Below are positions 38,468-47,082 of a stretch of 64,000 nt of DNA, in pieces; position 1 is the stretch's first letter; each line of letters starts with the position of its first letter. Source of the DNA: Mycolicibacterium sp. (GTDB lineage Bacteria > Actinomycetota > Actinomycetes > Mycobacteriales > Mycobacteriaceae). The notes beneath the pieces were generated by a model. It made no database searches. It was not told the DNA's origin and saw nothing but the letters and a program-made list of their open reading frames with translations. The stretch is taken from positions 229,611-293,610 of the forward strand of contig JACJWN010000007.1 in NCBI GenBank assembly GCA_020637165.1, in the 5' to 3' direction. Made by a program: the position numbers and the translations under genes.

Positions 38468-39427
38468 GTGAACGACAGCCCCTACCCGAACGACGGCGCC
38501 CAGACCGTGCTGGAGGTCGGGCCGCGGACCGTCCGCGTCGTGAGCGGCGGCGCAGGTGCCCGGCTGCCCCCCGCGCTGGTGGCGGCCGCCCTCGAGTGGA
38601 TCGACGATCCGGTCGGGTTGTTCGAGGGTTCGCCGGTCGCCGTGGCCGACCTGTGGCGGGAGCTACTGCTGGCCGCGGTCGGCCGGCACCGCGATTCGGT
38701 GGTCGTCGTGCATCCGCCGGGCTGGCCCGAACCGCGCATCGCGCGGGTCCTGGCCGCGGCGAACACCGTCGCCGACCGGGTCGTCGCGGTCCGCTCCGGG
38801 GAATGGGTCCCGTCACGTCCCGAACCCGAACATCCTCAACTCGAGCCCGTCGGCAGGCGCCGGCGCCGGTGGCCCATGGCGATCGCGGTCGCCGGGATCG
38901 TCCTGCTCCCGGCGGCGGCCCTGCTGTGGCCCCACCCGTCACCGCCCGCGGCTCGGCCGGCGAGCCCGGTAGCGAGCAGCCTGGTGGAGGGGCGGGTGGC
39001 GGTGCGGATTCCCCGGCTCTGGTCCGTCGAGCGGATCACCGCAGGCCCGGGGTCGCGCCGCGTGCAGGTCATTTCGCCGTCTCACGCCGACGTGGCGCTG
39101 CATATCACCCAGTCCTACGCGCCCGAGGCGACGCCGGAGCAGACCGCCGAGGTCCTCGCGCGTGCCATCGCCCGTGAACCGGCCGGGGTTTTCACCGACC
39201 TTCGTCCCGACGGCCGGGTCGCCGGCCGCCCGGCGGTGACCTACACCGAGGCTCGGCCCGGCCGGATCATCCGGTGGGCGGTGCTGTCCTCGGGCCCGAC
39301 CCGGATCAGCATCGGTTGCCAGAGTCCGCCGGGCCGCGAGGATTCCATCACGGCGGTCTGCGACGACGCGGTGCGTTCGGCGCGTGATGTGGGAACCGAA
39401 GCCGGTCCCGCGACGTCTAACCCTTAG
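38468..39427 (+). CDS. Type VII secretion-associated membrane protein (Rv3446c-like), orphan
   Basis: 319 residues. N-terminal soluble domain (LEVGPRTVRVVSGG and VVVVHPPGWPEPRI), a basic segment RRRRRWPM, one membrane helix at about 138-158, then an extracytoplasmic domain (VAVRIPRLWSVERIT to CDDAVRSARDV). This is the layout of the mycobacterial type VII secretion-associated protein located within ESX-4 in M. tuberculosis. Here no eccB, eccC, eccD, mycP or esx gene of ESX-4 lies beside it. GTG start at 38468. Family assignment is from layout and position; the function is not established. Confidence 0.7.
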   Translation: MNDSPYPNDGAQTVLEVGPRTVRVVSGGAGARLPPALVAAALEWIDDPVGLFEGSPVAVADLWRELLLAAVGRHRDSVVVVHPPGWPEPRIARVLAAANTVADRVVAVRSGEWVPSRPEPEHPQLEPVGRRRRRWPMAIAVAGIVLLPAAALLWPHPSPPAARPASPVASSLVEGRVAVRIPRLWSVERITAGPGSRRVQVISPSHADVALHITQSYAPEATPEQTAEVLARAIAREPAGVFTDLRPDGRVAGRPAVTYTEARPGRIIRWAVLSSGPTRISIGCQSPPGREDSITAVCDDAVRSARDVGTEAGPATSNP

Positions 39428-39521
39428 TGACCGGCCACCGATGACCGGCGGTTGCGCGGTCTCGACGGAGGAGAGCCGTCGGGACCGCACAGCTGCCGCA
39501 ACGGTGCGCTCCGGTGGCGTT

Positions 39522-39551
39522 TTGACCTGCTCGGATCCCCGACGGTAGGCT
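39522..39551 (+). promoter_or_regulatory. Candidate rplM-rpsI promoter, with a long leader
   Basis: TTGACC at 39522-39527 and TAGGCT at 39546-39551 are separated by 18 bases. Transcription from here would leave a leader of about 155 bases before rplM. The leader contains a six-base-pair hairpin CCGCGG/CCGCGG at 39573-39590 and could carry ribosomal-protein feedback. No known leader class was matched. Confidence 0.5.
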
Positions 39552-39714
39552 ACCGATCTGGTGTGCGGTACTCCGCGGTGTCATCCGCGGGGTCAGCCGG
39601 GTTCTCGGGTCAATGTCGGTCGCTGAGAAACGTTGCCCGACCGCTGGCACCCGACCGGCACCCGGCCCGTCCGGGATCGAAACCCGCTAGAGGATCAAGG
39701 AGAGGTAAGCGCCT

Positions 39715-40158
39715 GTGCCTACATACACGCCGAAGGCCGGTGACACCACGCGCTCGTGGTACGTCATCGACGCCACCGACGTGGTGCTCGGCCGGCTCGC
39801 CGTCGCCGCAGCCAATCTGCTGCGCGGCAAGCACAAGCCGACATTCACGCCCAACGTCGACGGTGGCGACTTCGTCATCATCGTCAACGCCGACAAGGTC
39901 GCCATCGGAGGCGACAAGCTCAACTCCAAGATGGCCTACCGCCACTCCGGTTATCCCGGCGGTCTGAGCTCGCGCACCATCGGTGAACTGATGGCCAAAC
40001 ATCCGGACCGGGTCGTCGAGAAGGCGATCGTCGGGATGCTGCCGCATAACAAGCTGAGCCGTCAGGTCCAGCGGAAGCTGAAGGTCTACGCGGGCCCCGA
40101 TCATCCGCATACCGCTCAGCAGCCGATTCCGTTCGAGATCAAGCAGGTGGCGCAGTGA
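39715..40158 (+). CDS. rplM: 50S ribosomal protein L13
   Basis: 147 residues. Early-assembly 23S rRNA protein. [37 protein letters not shown] and [20 protein letters not shown] are diagnostic. GTG start at 39715 after AAGGAGAGG. The rpsI start overlaps its stop by four bases. It follows the type VII secretion-associated gene directly, where esxT and esxU are expected. Confidence 0.97.
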   Translation: MPTYTPKAGDTTRSWYVIDATDVVLGRLAVAAANLLRGKHKPTFTPNVDGGDFVIIVNADKVAIGGDKLNSKMAYRHSGYPGGLSSRTIGELMAKHPDRVVEKAIVGMLPHNKLSRQVQRKLKVYAGPDHPHTAQQPIPFEIKQVAQ

Positions 40159-40643
40159 CAGACAACGACATCGAGACAGGCAGCGACATCGACGTGACAA
40201 CCGAGACGGTCGAAGAGGTCGCGGTCGAGGCCGCGCCCCGCCAGCCGGTGTTCATCGACCGCCCGATCCAGACGGTGGGTCGCCGCAAGGAGGCCGTGGT
40301 CCGGGTGCGCCTGGTTCCCGGCACCGGCCAGTTCAACCTGGACGGCCGCACTCTGGAGGCCTACTTCCCCAACAAGGTGCACCAGCAGCTCATCAAGGCG
40401 CCGCTGGTGACCGTCGACCGGGTGGACAGTTTCGACGTCTACGCCCACCTCGACGGTGGCGGCCCGTCCGGGCAGGCCGGCGCGCTGCGCCTGGCGATCG
40501 CCCGCGCACTGATCCTGGTTCAGCCTGAGGACCGGCCCGCACTGAAGAAGGCCGGCTTCCTGACCCGCGACCCGCGCGCCATCGAGCGCAAGAAGTACGG
40601 CCTGAAGAAGGCCCGCAAGGCGCCGCAGTACAGCAAGCGCTGA
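40155..40643 (+). CDS. rpsI: 30S ribosomal protein S9
   Basis: 162 residues. Head protein whose C-terminal arginine/lysine tail ([11 protein letters not shown]) reaches the P-site tRNA. The core includes [18 protein letters not shown] and [22 protein letters not shown]. The first 35 residues are acidic and variable. GTG start in GTGA overlaps rplM. A strong terminator follows. Confidence 0.97.
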   Translation: MTDNDIETGSDIDVTTETVEEVAVEAAPRQPVFIDRPIQTVGRRKEAVVRVRLVPGTGQFNLDGRTLEAYFPNKVHQQLIKAPLVTVDRVDSFDVYAHLDGGGPSGQAGALRLAIARALILVQPEDRPALKKAGFLTRDPRAIERKKYGLKKARKAPQYSKR

Positions 40644-40660
40644 GCGGCAATTGCCTGTCC

Positions 40661-40716
40661 CACTCGCCGGGTGCGGTCCAGCTCCGACTGGACCGCACCC
40701 GGCGGGTGTGTTTTTT
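40661..40716 (+). terminator. Intrinsic terminator of the rplM-rpsI operon
   Basis: The arms 40661-40681 and 40688-40708 pair over 21 positions with one T-G wobble. The loop is six bases, and TTTTTT follows at 40711-40716. This is the only canonical stem plus T-run terminator noted in the window. It isolates glmM, which begins 34 bases later. Confidence 0.92.
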
Positions 40717-40749
40717 CGGTGAGTCTGCGGATCTGGAAGGTGTGAGTCC

Positions 40750-42084
40750 ATGGGCCGACTGTTCGGCACCGACGGTGTACGCGGAGTCGCCAACCGCGAG
40801 TTGACCGCTGAGCTCGGACTGGCGCTCAGCGCGGCGGCCGCGCGCCGGCTCGCCCCAGCCACCACCGGGCACCGCTTCGCAGTGGTCGGCCGCGACCCCC
40901 GGGCAAGCGGGGAGATGCTCGAGGCGGCGGTGATCGCCGGCCTCACCAGTGAGGGAGTCGACGCCCTGCTGGTGGGGGTGTTGCCCACCCCCGCGGTGGC
41001 CTATCTGACCGCGGCCTACCGCGCCGACCTCGGCGTGATGATCTCCGCCTCGCACAACCCGATGCCCGACAACGGCATCAAGATCTTCGGCCCCGGCGGG
41101 CACAAACTCGACGACGACGCCGAGGACCGGATCGAGGAACTCGTCGCCCAGGGGCCGGGGCTGCGGCCGGTCGGTGCGCAGATCGGCCGGGTCCGGAGGG
41201 CCCACGACGCGCTCGACCGCTACCTGGACCACATCGTGGCTGCGGCCGGAACCCGTCTGGACGGGCTGACCGTCGTCGTCGACTGTGCCAACGGCGCGGC
41301 GTTCGCCGCGGCGCCGCGTGCCTACGCGGCCGCGGGTGCGCGGGTCATCGCGATCAACGCCGAGCCGGACGGGCTCAACATCAACGACGGCTGCGGGTCG
41401 ACACACCTTGATCAGCTTCGGTCGGCGGTGGTGACGCACGGCGCCGATCTCGGTCTGGCCCACGACGGCGACGCCGACCGCTGCCTGGCCGTGGATGCGG
41501 CCGGTGAGGTGGTCGACGGCGACGCGATCATGACCGTCATCGCACTGGCTATGCGGGAGGCCGGCGAACTCGCCGCCGACACGCTGGTCACCACCGTGAT
41601 GAGCAATATGGGGCTGCACCTGGCCATGCGGGAGGCGGGCATCGCGGTGCGCACCACCGCGGTCGGCGATCGTTACGTGCTCGAGGAACTGCGGGCCGGG
41701 CGGTACAGCCTGGGCGGCGAGCAGTCCGGGCACATCGTCCTGCCGGCGTTCGGCACCACCGGCGACGGGATCCTCACCGGGCTGCGGCTGATGTCGCGGA
41801 TGGCCCAGACCCGGGCCACCCTGGCGCAGCTGGCCGCCCCGATGCGCTCACTTCCGCAGGTCCTCATCAACGTGGAGGTCGCCGACAAGGCCAGTGCCGC
41901 CCAGGCGCCGGCGGTGCGCTCGGCGGTGTCGCAGGCCGAAGCCGAGCTCGGCGACACCGGCCGAATCCTGCTGCGGCCCTCGGGCACCGAACAGATCGTC
42001 CGGGTGATGGTCGAGGCTGCCGACGAGGACACCGCCCGCCAAGTCGCTCACCGGGTCGCGAGGTCGGTCAGCGCCGAGGGCTGA
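40750..42084 (+). CDS. glmM: Phosphoglucosamine mutase
   Basis: 444 residues. Converts glucosamine-6-phosphate to glucosamine-1-phosphate for UDP-GlcNAc and peptidoglycan. The phosphoserine site is in [15 protein letters not shown], the magnesium loop is DGDADR, the sugar-binding loop is GGEQSGHI, and the phosphate site is [14 protein letters not shown]. Start [15 protein letters not shown] is typical. It works with glmS, located at 45178 in this window. Confidence 0.96.
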   Translation: MGRLFGTDGVRGVANRELTAELGLALSAAAARRLAPATTGHRFAVVGRDPRASGEMLEAAVIAGLTSEGVDALLVGVLPTPAVAYLTAAYRADLGVMISASHNPMPDNGIKIFGPGGHKLDDDAEDRIEELVAQGPGLRPVGAQIGRVRRAHDALDRYLDHIVAAAGTRLDGLTVVVDCANGAAFAAAPRAYAAAGARVIAINAEPDGLNINDGCGSTHLDQLRSAVVTHGADLGLAHDGDADRCLAVDAAGEVVDGDAIMTVIALAMREAGELAADTLVTTVMSNMGLHLAMREAGIAVRTTAVGDRYVLEELRAGRYSLGGEQSGHIVLPAFGTTGDGILTGLRLMSRMAQTRATLAQLAAPMRSLPQVLINVEVADKASAAQAPAVRSAVSQAEAELGDTGRILLRPSGTEQIVRVMVEAADEDTARQVAHRVARSVSAEG

Positions 42085-42133
42085 GTTCGCGCCGGAAGGG
42101 AACCGGCGGGGTCGCGGTCGCGTCCAATCCGAT

Positions 42134-42382
42134 ATGGGAACAACTGCCGGAGTCATCGCGGTGGATCCGCAGGCGCTACGGATCGCGGCGGCGCGGCTGG
42201 ATGCCGCCGCGGACATCCTGCTCACGGCGCGCCGCACCCACCTGAGTGGCCTCCGGGCCGAGGAGGCGGCCACCGCTGTGGCCCGCTGGGAACTGGCCGT
42301 GCGGGAGACCGCCACGGCGTTGCGCACCGCGGCGGAGCGTTACGCCGACTCCGAGGTGCGTGGGGCCCAGGCCTTGCGGTGA
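42134..42382 (+). CDS. Small EspC/WXG-like alpha-helical protein
   Basis: 82 residues, predicted to be two long alpha helices (IAAARLDAAADILLTARR and AATAVARWELAVRETATALRTAAERYADSE). Size, composition and the final Y-A-D-S-E resemble ESX-related secreted or helper proteins of the EspC type. It is coupled by a four-base overlap to the next gene and corresponds in position to Rv3440c of M. tuberculosis. No enzymatic motif. Secretion by a type VII system is inference. Confidence 0.6.
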   Translation: MGTTAGVIAVDPQALRIAAARLDAAADILLTARRTHLSGLRAEEAATAVARWELAVRETATALRTAAERYADSEVRGAQALR

Positions 42383-43137
42383 CGGCCGATCCGGGGCTTG
42401 TGGCGACGCTGGAGGCCGAGCGCGTCGCGGTGACCGCGGCGGCCGCGATGGCCGAAGACGCGCTGAGCCTCCAGCGGGAGGCCCTGGCCGTCCTGGTGGA
42501 GGGTTGGGACGGTCAATCCGGTTCAGCGGCAGCCGATCTGCTGTCGCGGCAATGCGCCGACGGGGCGGACGTGGTCACCGCGATGCAGGAGGTCGCCGGT
42601 GAACTCGCCCTGCTGCGCGACAGCCTGGCGGATCCGGGTGACACCGCCGCCCGGGCCGTTCGCGCCTACGGTGAGGCTCCCGTTGGTGCGGGTGTTCCGG
42701 CGGCGCCGTGGGGGCCCACCGGGATGCCCTTTCCCGCGCTACCGGACTTCGGCGGGGCGCTCGCGGGCTTGGTCGGCCAGATCACCGAGGCGATCGGAAC
42801 CGGTGTGGGCGGCTCGGTGGGCTTTCCCGCCGAGTCCGCGAGCGGGATTCCCGCTGAGATCCCCGCTGAGGTCCGCGCCGGGCCGCCCGAACCGCCTGAG
42901 GTCGTGCCGGAGGCCGTCGAGACGGTGCCGGACCCGGTGCCCGCGCCACCGCCCGATACGGTGCCCGCCGAAGCGCCGGGCCCGCTTGCTGCCGAAGCGC
43001 CGGTGGTGAGTCCGCCCACCGAGGAACCCTTGGTCATCCAGCGGCCGCCGGAAACGGAGCCGCAACCGGAATCTCCGGCAGCCCCGGCCACACCCTGCGA
43101 GATCGCCGCCGACGAACTTCCGCAGGTCGGCCGATGA
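42379..43137 (+). CDS. WXG-like N-terminal domain with proline-rich C-terminal tail
   Basis: 252 residues. The first 95 residues are helical with a WDG turn (VEGWDGQSGSAAADLLSRQ), resembling the WXG hairpin of ESX proteins. From about residue 110 the chain is rich in Pro, Glu, Ala and Val and likely disordered. GTG overlaps the preceding stop. By position it matches Rv3439c, which is considerably longer, so this may be a shortened version. Role unknown; it probably forms a pair with the previous small protein. Confidence 0.55.
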   Translation: MTADPGLVATLEAERVAVTAAAAMAEDALSLQREALAVLVEGWDGQSGSAAADLLSRQCADGADVVTAMQEVAGELALLRDSLADPGDTAARAVRAYGEAPVGAGVPAAPWGPTGMPFPALPDFGGALAGLVGQITEAIGTGVGGSVGFPAESASGIPAEIPAEVRAGPPEPPEVVPEAVETVPDPVPAPPPDTVPAEAPGPLAAEAPVVSPPTEEPLVIQRPPETEPQPESPAAPATPCEIAADELPQVGR

Positions 43138-43145
43138 CCCACGGA

Positions 43146-44186
43146 TCAGGGCAGCAACTGCAGGAACTGTTCGACGAAGTCGACGTACTCCGCGCCGTCG
43201 GCGGCGACGGGTGTGGCGAGCAGCGTGGTAACGCCGGCCTCGGCAAAGGCGGCGATGCGTTCCGCGACATAGCCACGCGGGCCGATCAGCGACACATTGC
43301 GCACAAGTTCGTCGGGTACCGCGGCGATCGCCTCGACCTTGCGGCCGGACAGGTACAGGTCCTGGATTCGGTCGGCGACCTCGCCGAACCCGTACCGGGT
43401 CGCCACGTTGTGATAGAAGTTGCGCCCCTTGGCGCCCATCCCGCCGATATAGAGCGCCAGTTGGGGTTTGGCCCATTCCAGCCGGTCCTCGACGTTGTCT
43501 CCGATAGCGAGCGAGACCCCGACCATCACGTCAAGGTCGCCGAGTTGGCTGTCGCGCTTGGCTTTTCCTGCGCGCAGCGCCTCGCCCCAGATATCGTCGG
43601 CCCGCTCCGGGTAGAAGAACACCGGCTGCCAGCCCTCGGCGATCTCGGCGGTCAGTTCGACGTTCTTGGGCCCCAGGGCGGCGATACTGATCGGAATGCG
43701 TTCCCGCACCGGCTGATTGATGAGCTTCAGCGGCTTTCCGAGTCCGGTGCCCCGGCCGGGCGGCAGCGGGATCTGATAGTTCTTGCCTTGGTGGGACACT
43801 CGTTCGCGGCGCCAGACCTGGCGGCAGATCTGCACGACCTCCCGGGTGCGGCCCAGGGGGGCGTCGAACGGCACGCCGTGGAAACCCTCCATCACCTGAG
43901 GCCCGGAGGTGCCGATGCCGAGCCGGAATCGTCCGTCGGAGACGTAGTCGAGGCCTGCGGCGGTCATGGCCAGCAACGTCGGTGTGCGGGTGTAGATCGG
44001 CACCACGCCGGATCCGAGTTCGATGGTCGAGGTCTTGGCCGCCAGATAACCGAGTTGGCTGACGGCGTCGAAGGAATACGCCTCGGCGACCAGGACGATG
44101 TCCACCCCCTGACGCTCCAGGACGGCGACGTGCTCCGCGGCTTCGTGGAAGCCGCCCGCGTAGGACAGGAAGACACCGGTGCGCAT
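43146..44186 (-). CDS. LLM-class F420-dependent oxidoreductase
   Basis: 346 residues, luciferase-like TIM barrel. Typical landmarks are VLVAEAYSFDAVSQLGYLAAKT, IELGSGVVPIYTRTP, RFRLGIGTSGPQVMEGFHG and PISIAALGPKNVELTAEIAEGW. The family uses reduced F420 or FMN; the substrate cannot be inferred. It converges with the WXG-like gene with eight bases between stops. ATG at 44186. It may share a transcript with the hydrolase-like gene upstream (30-base gap). Confidence 0.88.
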   Translation of the reverse strand: MRTGVFLSYAGGFHEAAEHVAVLERQGVDIVLVAEAYSFDAVSQLGYLAAKTSTIELGSGVVPIYTRTPTLLAMTAAGLDYVSDGRFRLGIGTSGPQVMEGFHGVPFDAPLGRTREVVQICRQVWRRERVSHQGKNYQIPLPPGRGTGLGKPLKLINQPVRERIPISIAALGPKNVELTAEIAEGWQPVFFYPERADDIWGEALRAGKAKRDSQLGDLDVMVGVSLAIGDNVEDRLEWAKPQLALYIGGMGAKGRNFYHNVATRYGFGEVADRIQDLYLSGRKVEAIAAVPDELVRNVSLIGPRGYVAERIAAFAEAGVTTLLATPVAADGAEYVDFVEQFLQLLP

Positions 44187-44216
44187 GCACCGGTTATACC
44201 GTCCCCGGAACGGGCT

Positions 44217-45053
44217 CTACTTGAACAGGGCCACGATCCGGTCCTCGTCGGTCACCGGCGGGGCGTCCGGGTCCGGCCGCCGAGTGTGCGGCAGCGCCGC
44301 CTCCGGATCGGCGAAGTCGCGATAGGCCTTGTCGCCGGTGAGCCGGTGCATCAGGAATCCGGTCAGCAGCGCCCGGACGGTCTTCTGGGTCCGGGTGCTG
44401 GAGCCGGGCAGACCGAGGAGCCAGCCCAGGCGCCGTTTCTCGGCCAGTTCGGCGGCGGCGGCCTTGTCGACCACTCGCAGAACCGAACCGCTCCAGGCCC
44501 GGCCCACCTCGAGGGCGTCGGTGCGCAGGGACTTGGCGTCATCGGGGGTCGCCAGCACCAGGCCCGGAACCTTCAGCCCGGCCGCGGCGGCCTCAGCCGA
44601 GGGCTTGGTCACCGCCGGGAAGACCGCCGCCACCGCCTTCGGGGTGACCGAACCGGAGGCCGCCAGGATCGCCGCCGAGGCGCCGACGCCGTGACCGGAC
44701 AGACCGCGCTTGTCCGGGGCGACGCTGATCCGGCCCGGGCCGAGCCGGATCCCGCTGATCACGTCCAGGGTGGCGGACAGGTCGTGGGCCAGGTCGAGGA
44801 CCGAGGGGACCGGGCCGCGCTGGGTGGCCGGCGCGGCCGCCACGATGCCCCAGCTGGCCAGGTGTTCGAGGGTTCCGGTGTAGCGATAGGCGTCGGTGAG
44901 CCAGTCGTGTCCGAAGGCCACGCCGGGCAGGTGAAAGCCCTCGGCGGGGGTGTAGAGCAACCCTGGGATGCCGGCGAACGCCAGGTCGCCGCGCAGCACC
45001 TTATGTGGGCCGCGCCGGGTGAGGGACTTGAACAGCGTGCGGGTGCGGGACAC
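44217..45053 (-). CDS. Alpha/beta-hydrolase-fold protein without nucleophile
   Basis: 278 residues, dienelactone-hydrolase-like layout: GIPGLLYTPAEGFHLPGVAFGHDW, then GIVAAAPATQRG, and the elbow GLSGHGVGASAAILAASG. The elbow reads G-H-G-V-G, with Gly where the nucleophilic Ser or Cys should stand, so esterase activity is doubtful. The C-terminal 80 residues are variable. By position it corresponds to Rv3438. It diverges from glmS. Possibly a binding or structural protein; function unknown. Confidence 0.7.
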   Translation of the reverse strand: MSRTRTLFKSLTRRGPHKVLRGDLAFAGIPGLLYTPAEGFHLPGVAFGHDWLTDAYRYTGTLEHLASWGIVAAAPATQRGPVPSVLDLAHDLSATLDVISGIRLGPGRISVAPDKRGLSGHGVGASAAILAASGSVTPKAVAAVFPAVTKPSAEAAAAGLKVPGLVLATPDDAKSLRTDALEVGRAWSGSVLRVVDKAAAAELAEKRRLGWLLGLPGSSTRTQKTVRALLTGFLMHRLTGDKAYRDFADPEAALPHTRRPDPDAPPVTDEDRIVALFK

Positions 45054-45114
45054 CTGACGACCGTAGCCGACCCGGTTGCCGTGGGCTCACTGTTCGCCGC
45101 GATCATGCCTGATC

Positions 45115-45136
45115 GCAGGCCCGGGACCGGGCCTGC
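45115..45136. promoter_or_regulatory. Perfect hairpin GCAGGCCCGG/CCGGGCCTGC upstream of glmS
   Basis: Ten complementary base pairs around a GA centre, 42 bases before glmS in a 124-base divergent gap. It could be a dyad operator or a 5' leader hairpin. The core of a glmS ribozyme is not seen, and that ribozyme is not expected in actinobacteria. Confidence 0.5.
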
Positions 45137-45177
45137 GGGTCGGTAGCTCACCCCCGGCTGCACTACCCTGATGAACC

Positions 45178-47046
45178 ATGTGCGGAATCGTGGCGTACGT
45201 GGGGCACCGTCCTGCCCGCGACGTCGTGGTCGACGCACTGCGGCGGATGGAGTACCGGGGTTATGACTCCGCGGGGATCGCGCTCGTCGAGGCGGCGGGC
45301 GGACTGACCGTCCGGCGCCGCGCGGGCCGGCTGGCCAACCTGGAGGAGGCGCTGGCCGAGACCGATCCGGACGCACTCACCGGGACCGCGGGGCTGGGCC
45401 ACACCCGATGGGCCACCCACGGCCGGCCCACCGACCGCAACGCGCACCCGCACCGCGACGCCGCCGGCGAGTTCGCCGTGGTGCACAACGGGATCATCGA
45501 GAACTTCGCCGCCCTGCGCCGCGAACTCGAGGACGCCGGCGTGGAGTTCGCCAGCGACACCGACACCGAGGTGGCGGTCCACCTGGTTTCCCGCGCCTAC
45601 CGCGAGGGTGACACCGCCGGCGATTTCGTGGCCTCGGTGCTGGCCGTGCTGCGCCGTCTGGAGGGTCACTTCACGCTGGTCTTCGCCCACGCCGGAGACC
45701 CGGGCACCATCGTGGCCGCCCGCCGGTCCACTCCCTTGGTGGTCGGGGTGGGCGACGGGGAGACCTTCCTGGGCTCCGATGTCGCGGCCTTCATCGAATT
45801 CACCCGCGACGCCGTCGAACTCGGCCAGGACCAGGCCGTGGTGATCACCGCCGGCGGATACCGGATCACCGACTTCGACGGCAATGACGCGTCCGCCCAA
45901 GCCCGCCCCTTCCATATCGACTGGGACCTCTCGGCCGCCGAGAAGGGCGGCTATGACTACTTCATGCTCAAGGAGATCGCCGAACAGCCCGTCGCCGTGG
46001 GCGACACCTTGCTCGGCCATTTCGTCGACGGCCGGATCGTGCTCGACGAGCAGCGGCTCTCCGACCAGGAACTGCGCGAGGTGGACAAGGTCTTCATCGT
46101 CGCCTGCGGCACCGCTTTCCACTCCGGCCTGCTGGCCAAGTACGCCATCGAGCACTGGACCCGGCTTCCGGTGGAGGTGGAGATCGCCAGCGAGTTCCGC
46201 TACCGCGACCCGGTTCTGGACCGCGCCACGCTGGTGATCGCCATCTCCCAGTCCGGCGAGACCGCCGACACCCTCGAGGCGGTGCGCCACGCCAAGGCCC
46301 AGAAGGCCAAGGTGCTGGCCATTTGCAACACCAACGGCAGCCAGATCCCCCGCGAGGCCGACGCCGTGCTCTATACCCGGGCCGGGCCGGAGATCGGGGT
46401 GGCGGCCACCAAGACCTTCCTGGCCCAGGTCGCCGCCAACTACCTGGTCGGCCTGGCCCTGGCCCAGGCGCGCGGCACGAAATACCCCGAAGAGGTCGCC
46501 CGCGAGTACCACGAACTGGAGGCCATGCCCGGTCGGGTGACCGAGGTGCTCGAGCACATCGGCCCGGTGTCCGAACTGGGCCGCCGGTTCGCCCAATCCT
46601 CGGCGGTGCTCTTCCTCGGCCGCCACGTCGGCTACCCGGTCGCCCTGGAGGGTGCCCTCAAGCTCAAGGAACTGGCCTACATGCATGCCGAGGGCTTCGC
46701 CGCCGGCGAACTCAAGCACGGGCCGATCGCGCTCATCGAGGATGGCCTGCCGGTCATCGTCGTGATGCCCTCGCCCAAGAACGCCGCCACCCTGCACGCC
46801 AAACTGCTCAGCAACATCCGCGAGATCCAGGCCCGCGGAGCGGTCACCATCGTCATCGCCGAGGAAGGCGACGACACGGTCCGTCCCTACGCCGACCACA
46901 TCATCGAGTTGCCTTCGGTGTCAACGCTTTTCCAGCCGCTGCTGTCCACCGTCCCACTGCAGGTGTTTGCCGCCGCAGTGGCCCGCGCGCGGGGCTATGA
47001 CGTCGACAAGCCGCGTAACCTGGCCAAGTCCGTGACCGTCGAATAG
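45178..47046 (+). CDS. glmS: Glutamine-fructose-6-phosphate aminotransferase
   Basis: 622 residues. Makes glucosamine-6-phosphate from fructose-6-phosphate and glutamine. The N-terminal glutaminase begins MCGIVAYVG with catalytic Cys2, followed by GHTRWATHG. Two SIS domains follow: ACGTAFHSGLLAKYAIE with SQSGETADT, then the C-terminal ALKLKELAYMHAEGFAAGELKHGPIALI and ending PRNLAKSVTVE. Feeds the glmM reaction. Confidence 0.97.
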   Translation: MCGIVAYVGHRPARDVVVDALRRMEYRGYDSAGIALVEAAGGLTVRRRAGRLANLEEALAETDPDALTGTAGLGHTRWATHGRPTDRNAHPHRDAAGEFAVVHNGIIENFAALRRELEDAGVEFASDTDTEVAVHLVSRAYREGDTAGDFVASVLAVLRRLEGHFTLVFAHAGDPGTIVAARRSTPLVVGVGDGETFLGSDVAAFIEFTRDAVELGQDQAVVITAGGYRITDFDGNDASAQARPFHIDWDLSAAEKGGYDYFMLKEIAEQPVAVGDTLLGHFVDGRIVLDEQRLSDQELREVDKVFIVACGTAFHSGLLAKYAIEHWTRLPVEVEIASEFRYRDPVLDRATLVIAISQSGETADTLEAVRHAKAQKAKVLAICNTNGSQIPREADAVLYTRAGPEIGVAATKTFLAQVAANYLVGLALAQARGTKYPEEVAREYHELEAMPGRVTEVLEHIGPVSELGRRFAQSSAVLFLGRHVGYPVALEGALKLKELAYMHAEGFAAGELKHGPIALIEDGLPVIVVMPSPKNAATLHAKLLSNIREIQARGAVTIVIAEEGDDTVRPYADHIIELPSVSTLFQPLLSTVPLQVFAAAVARARGYDVDKPRNLAKSVTVE

Positions 47047-47082
47047 CCCCGGTTCGCCCGCCGGCATGCCATCCTCGATGTA

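Noticed and set aside
45054-45177. glmS ribozyme in the glmS leader
   Set aside because: Only a short perfect hairpin is visible. The conserved ribozyme core was not found and the class is not expected in actinobacteria.
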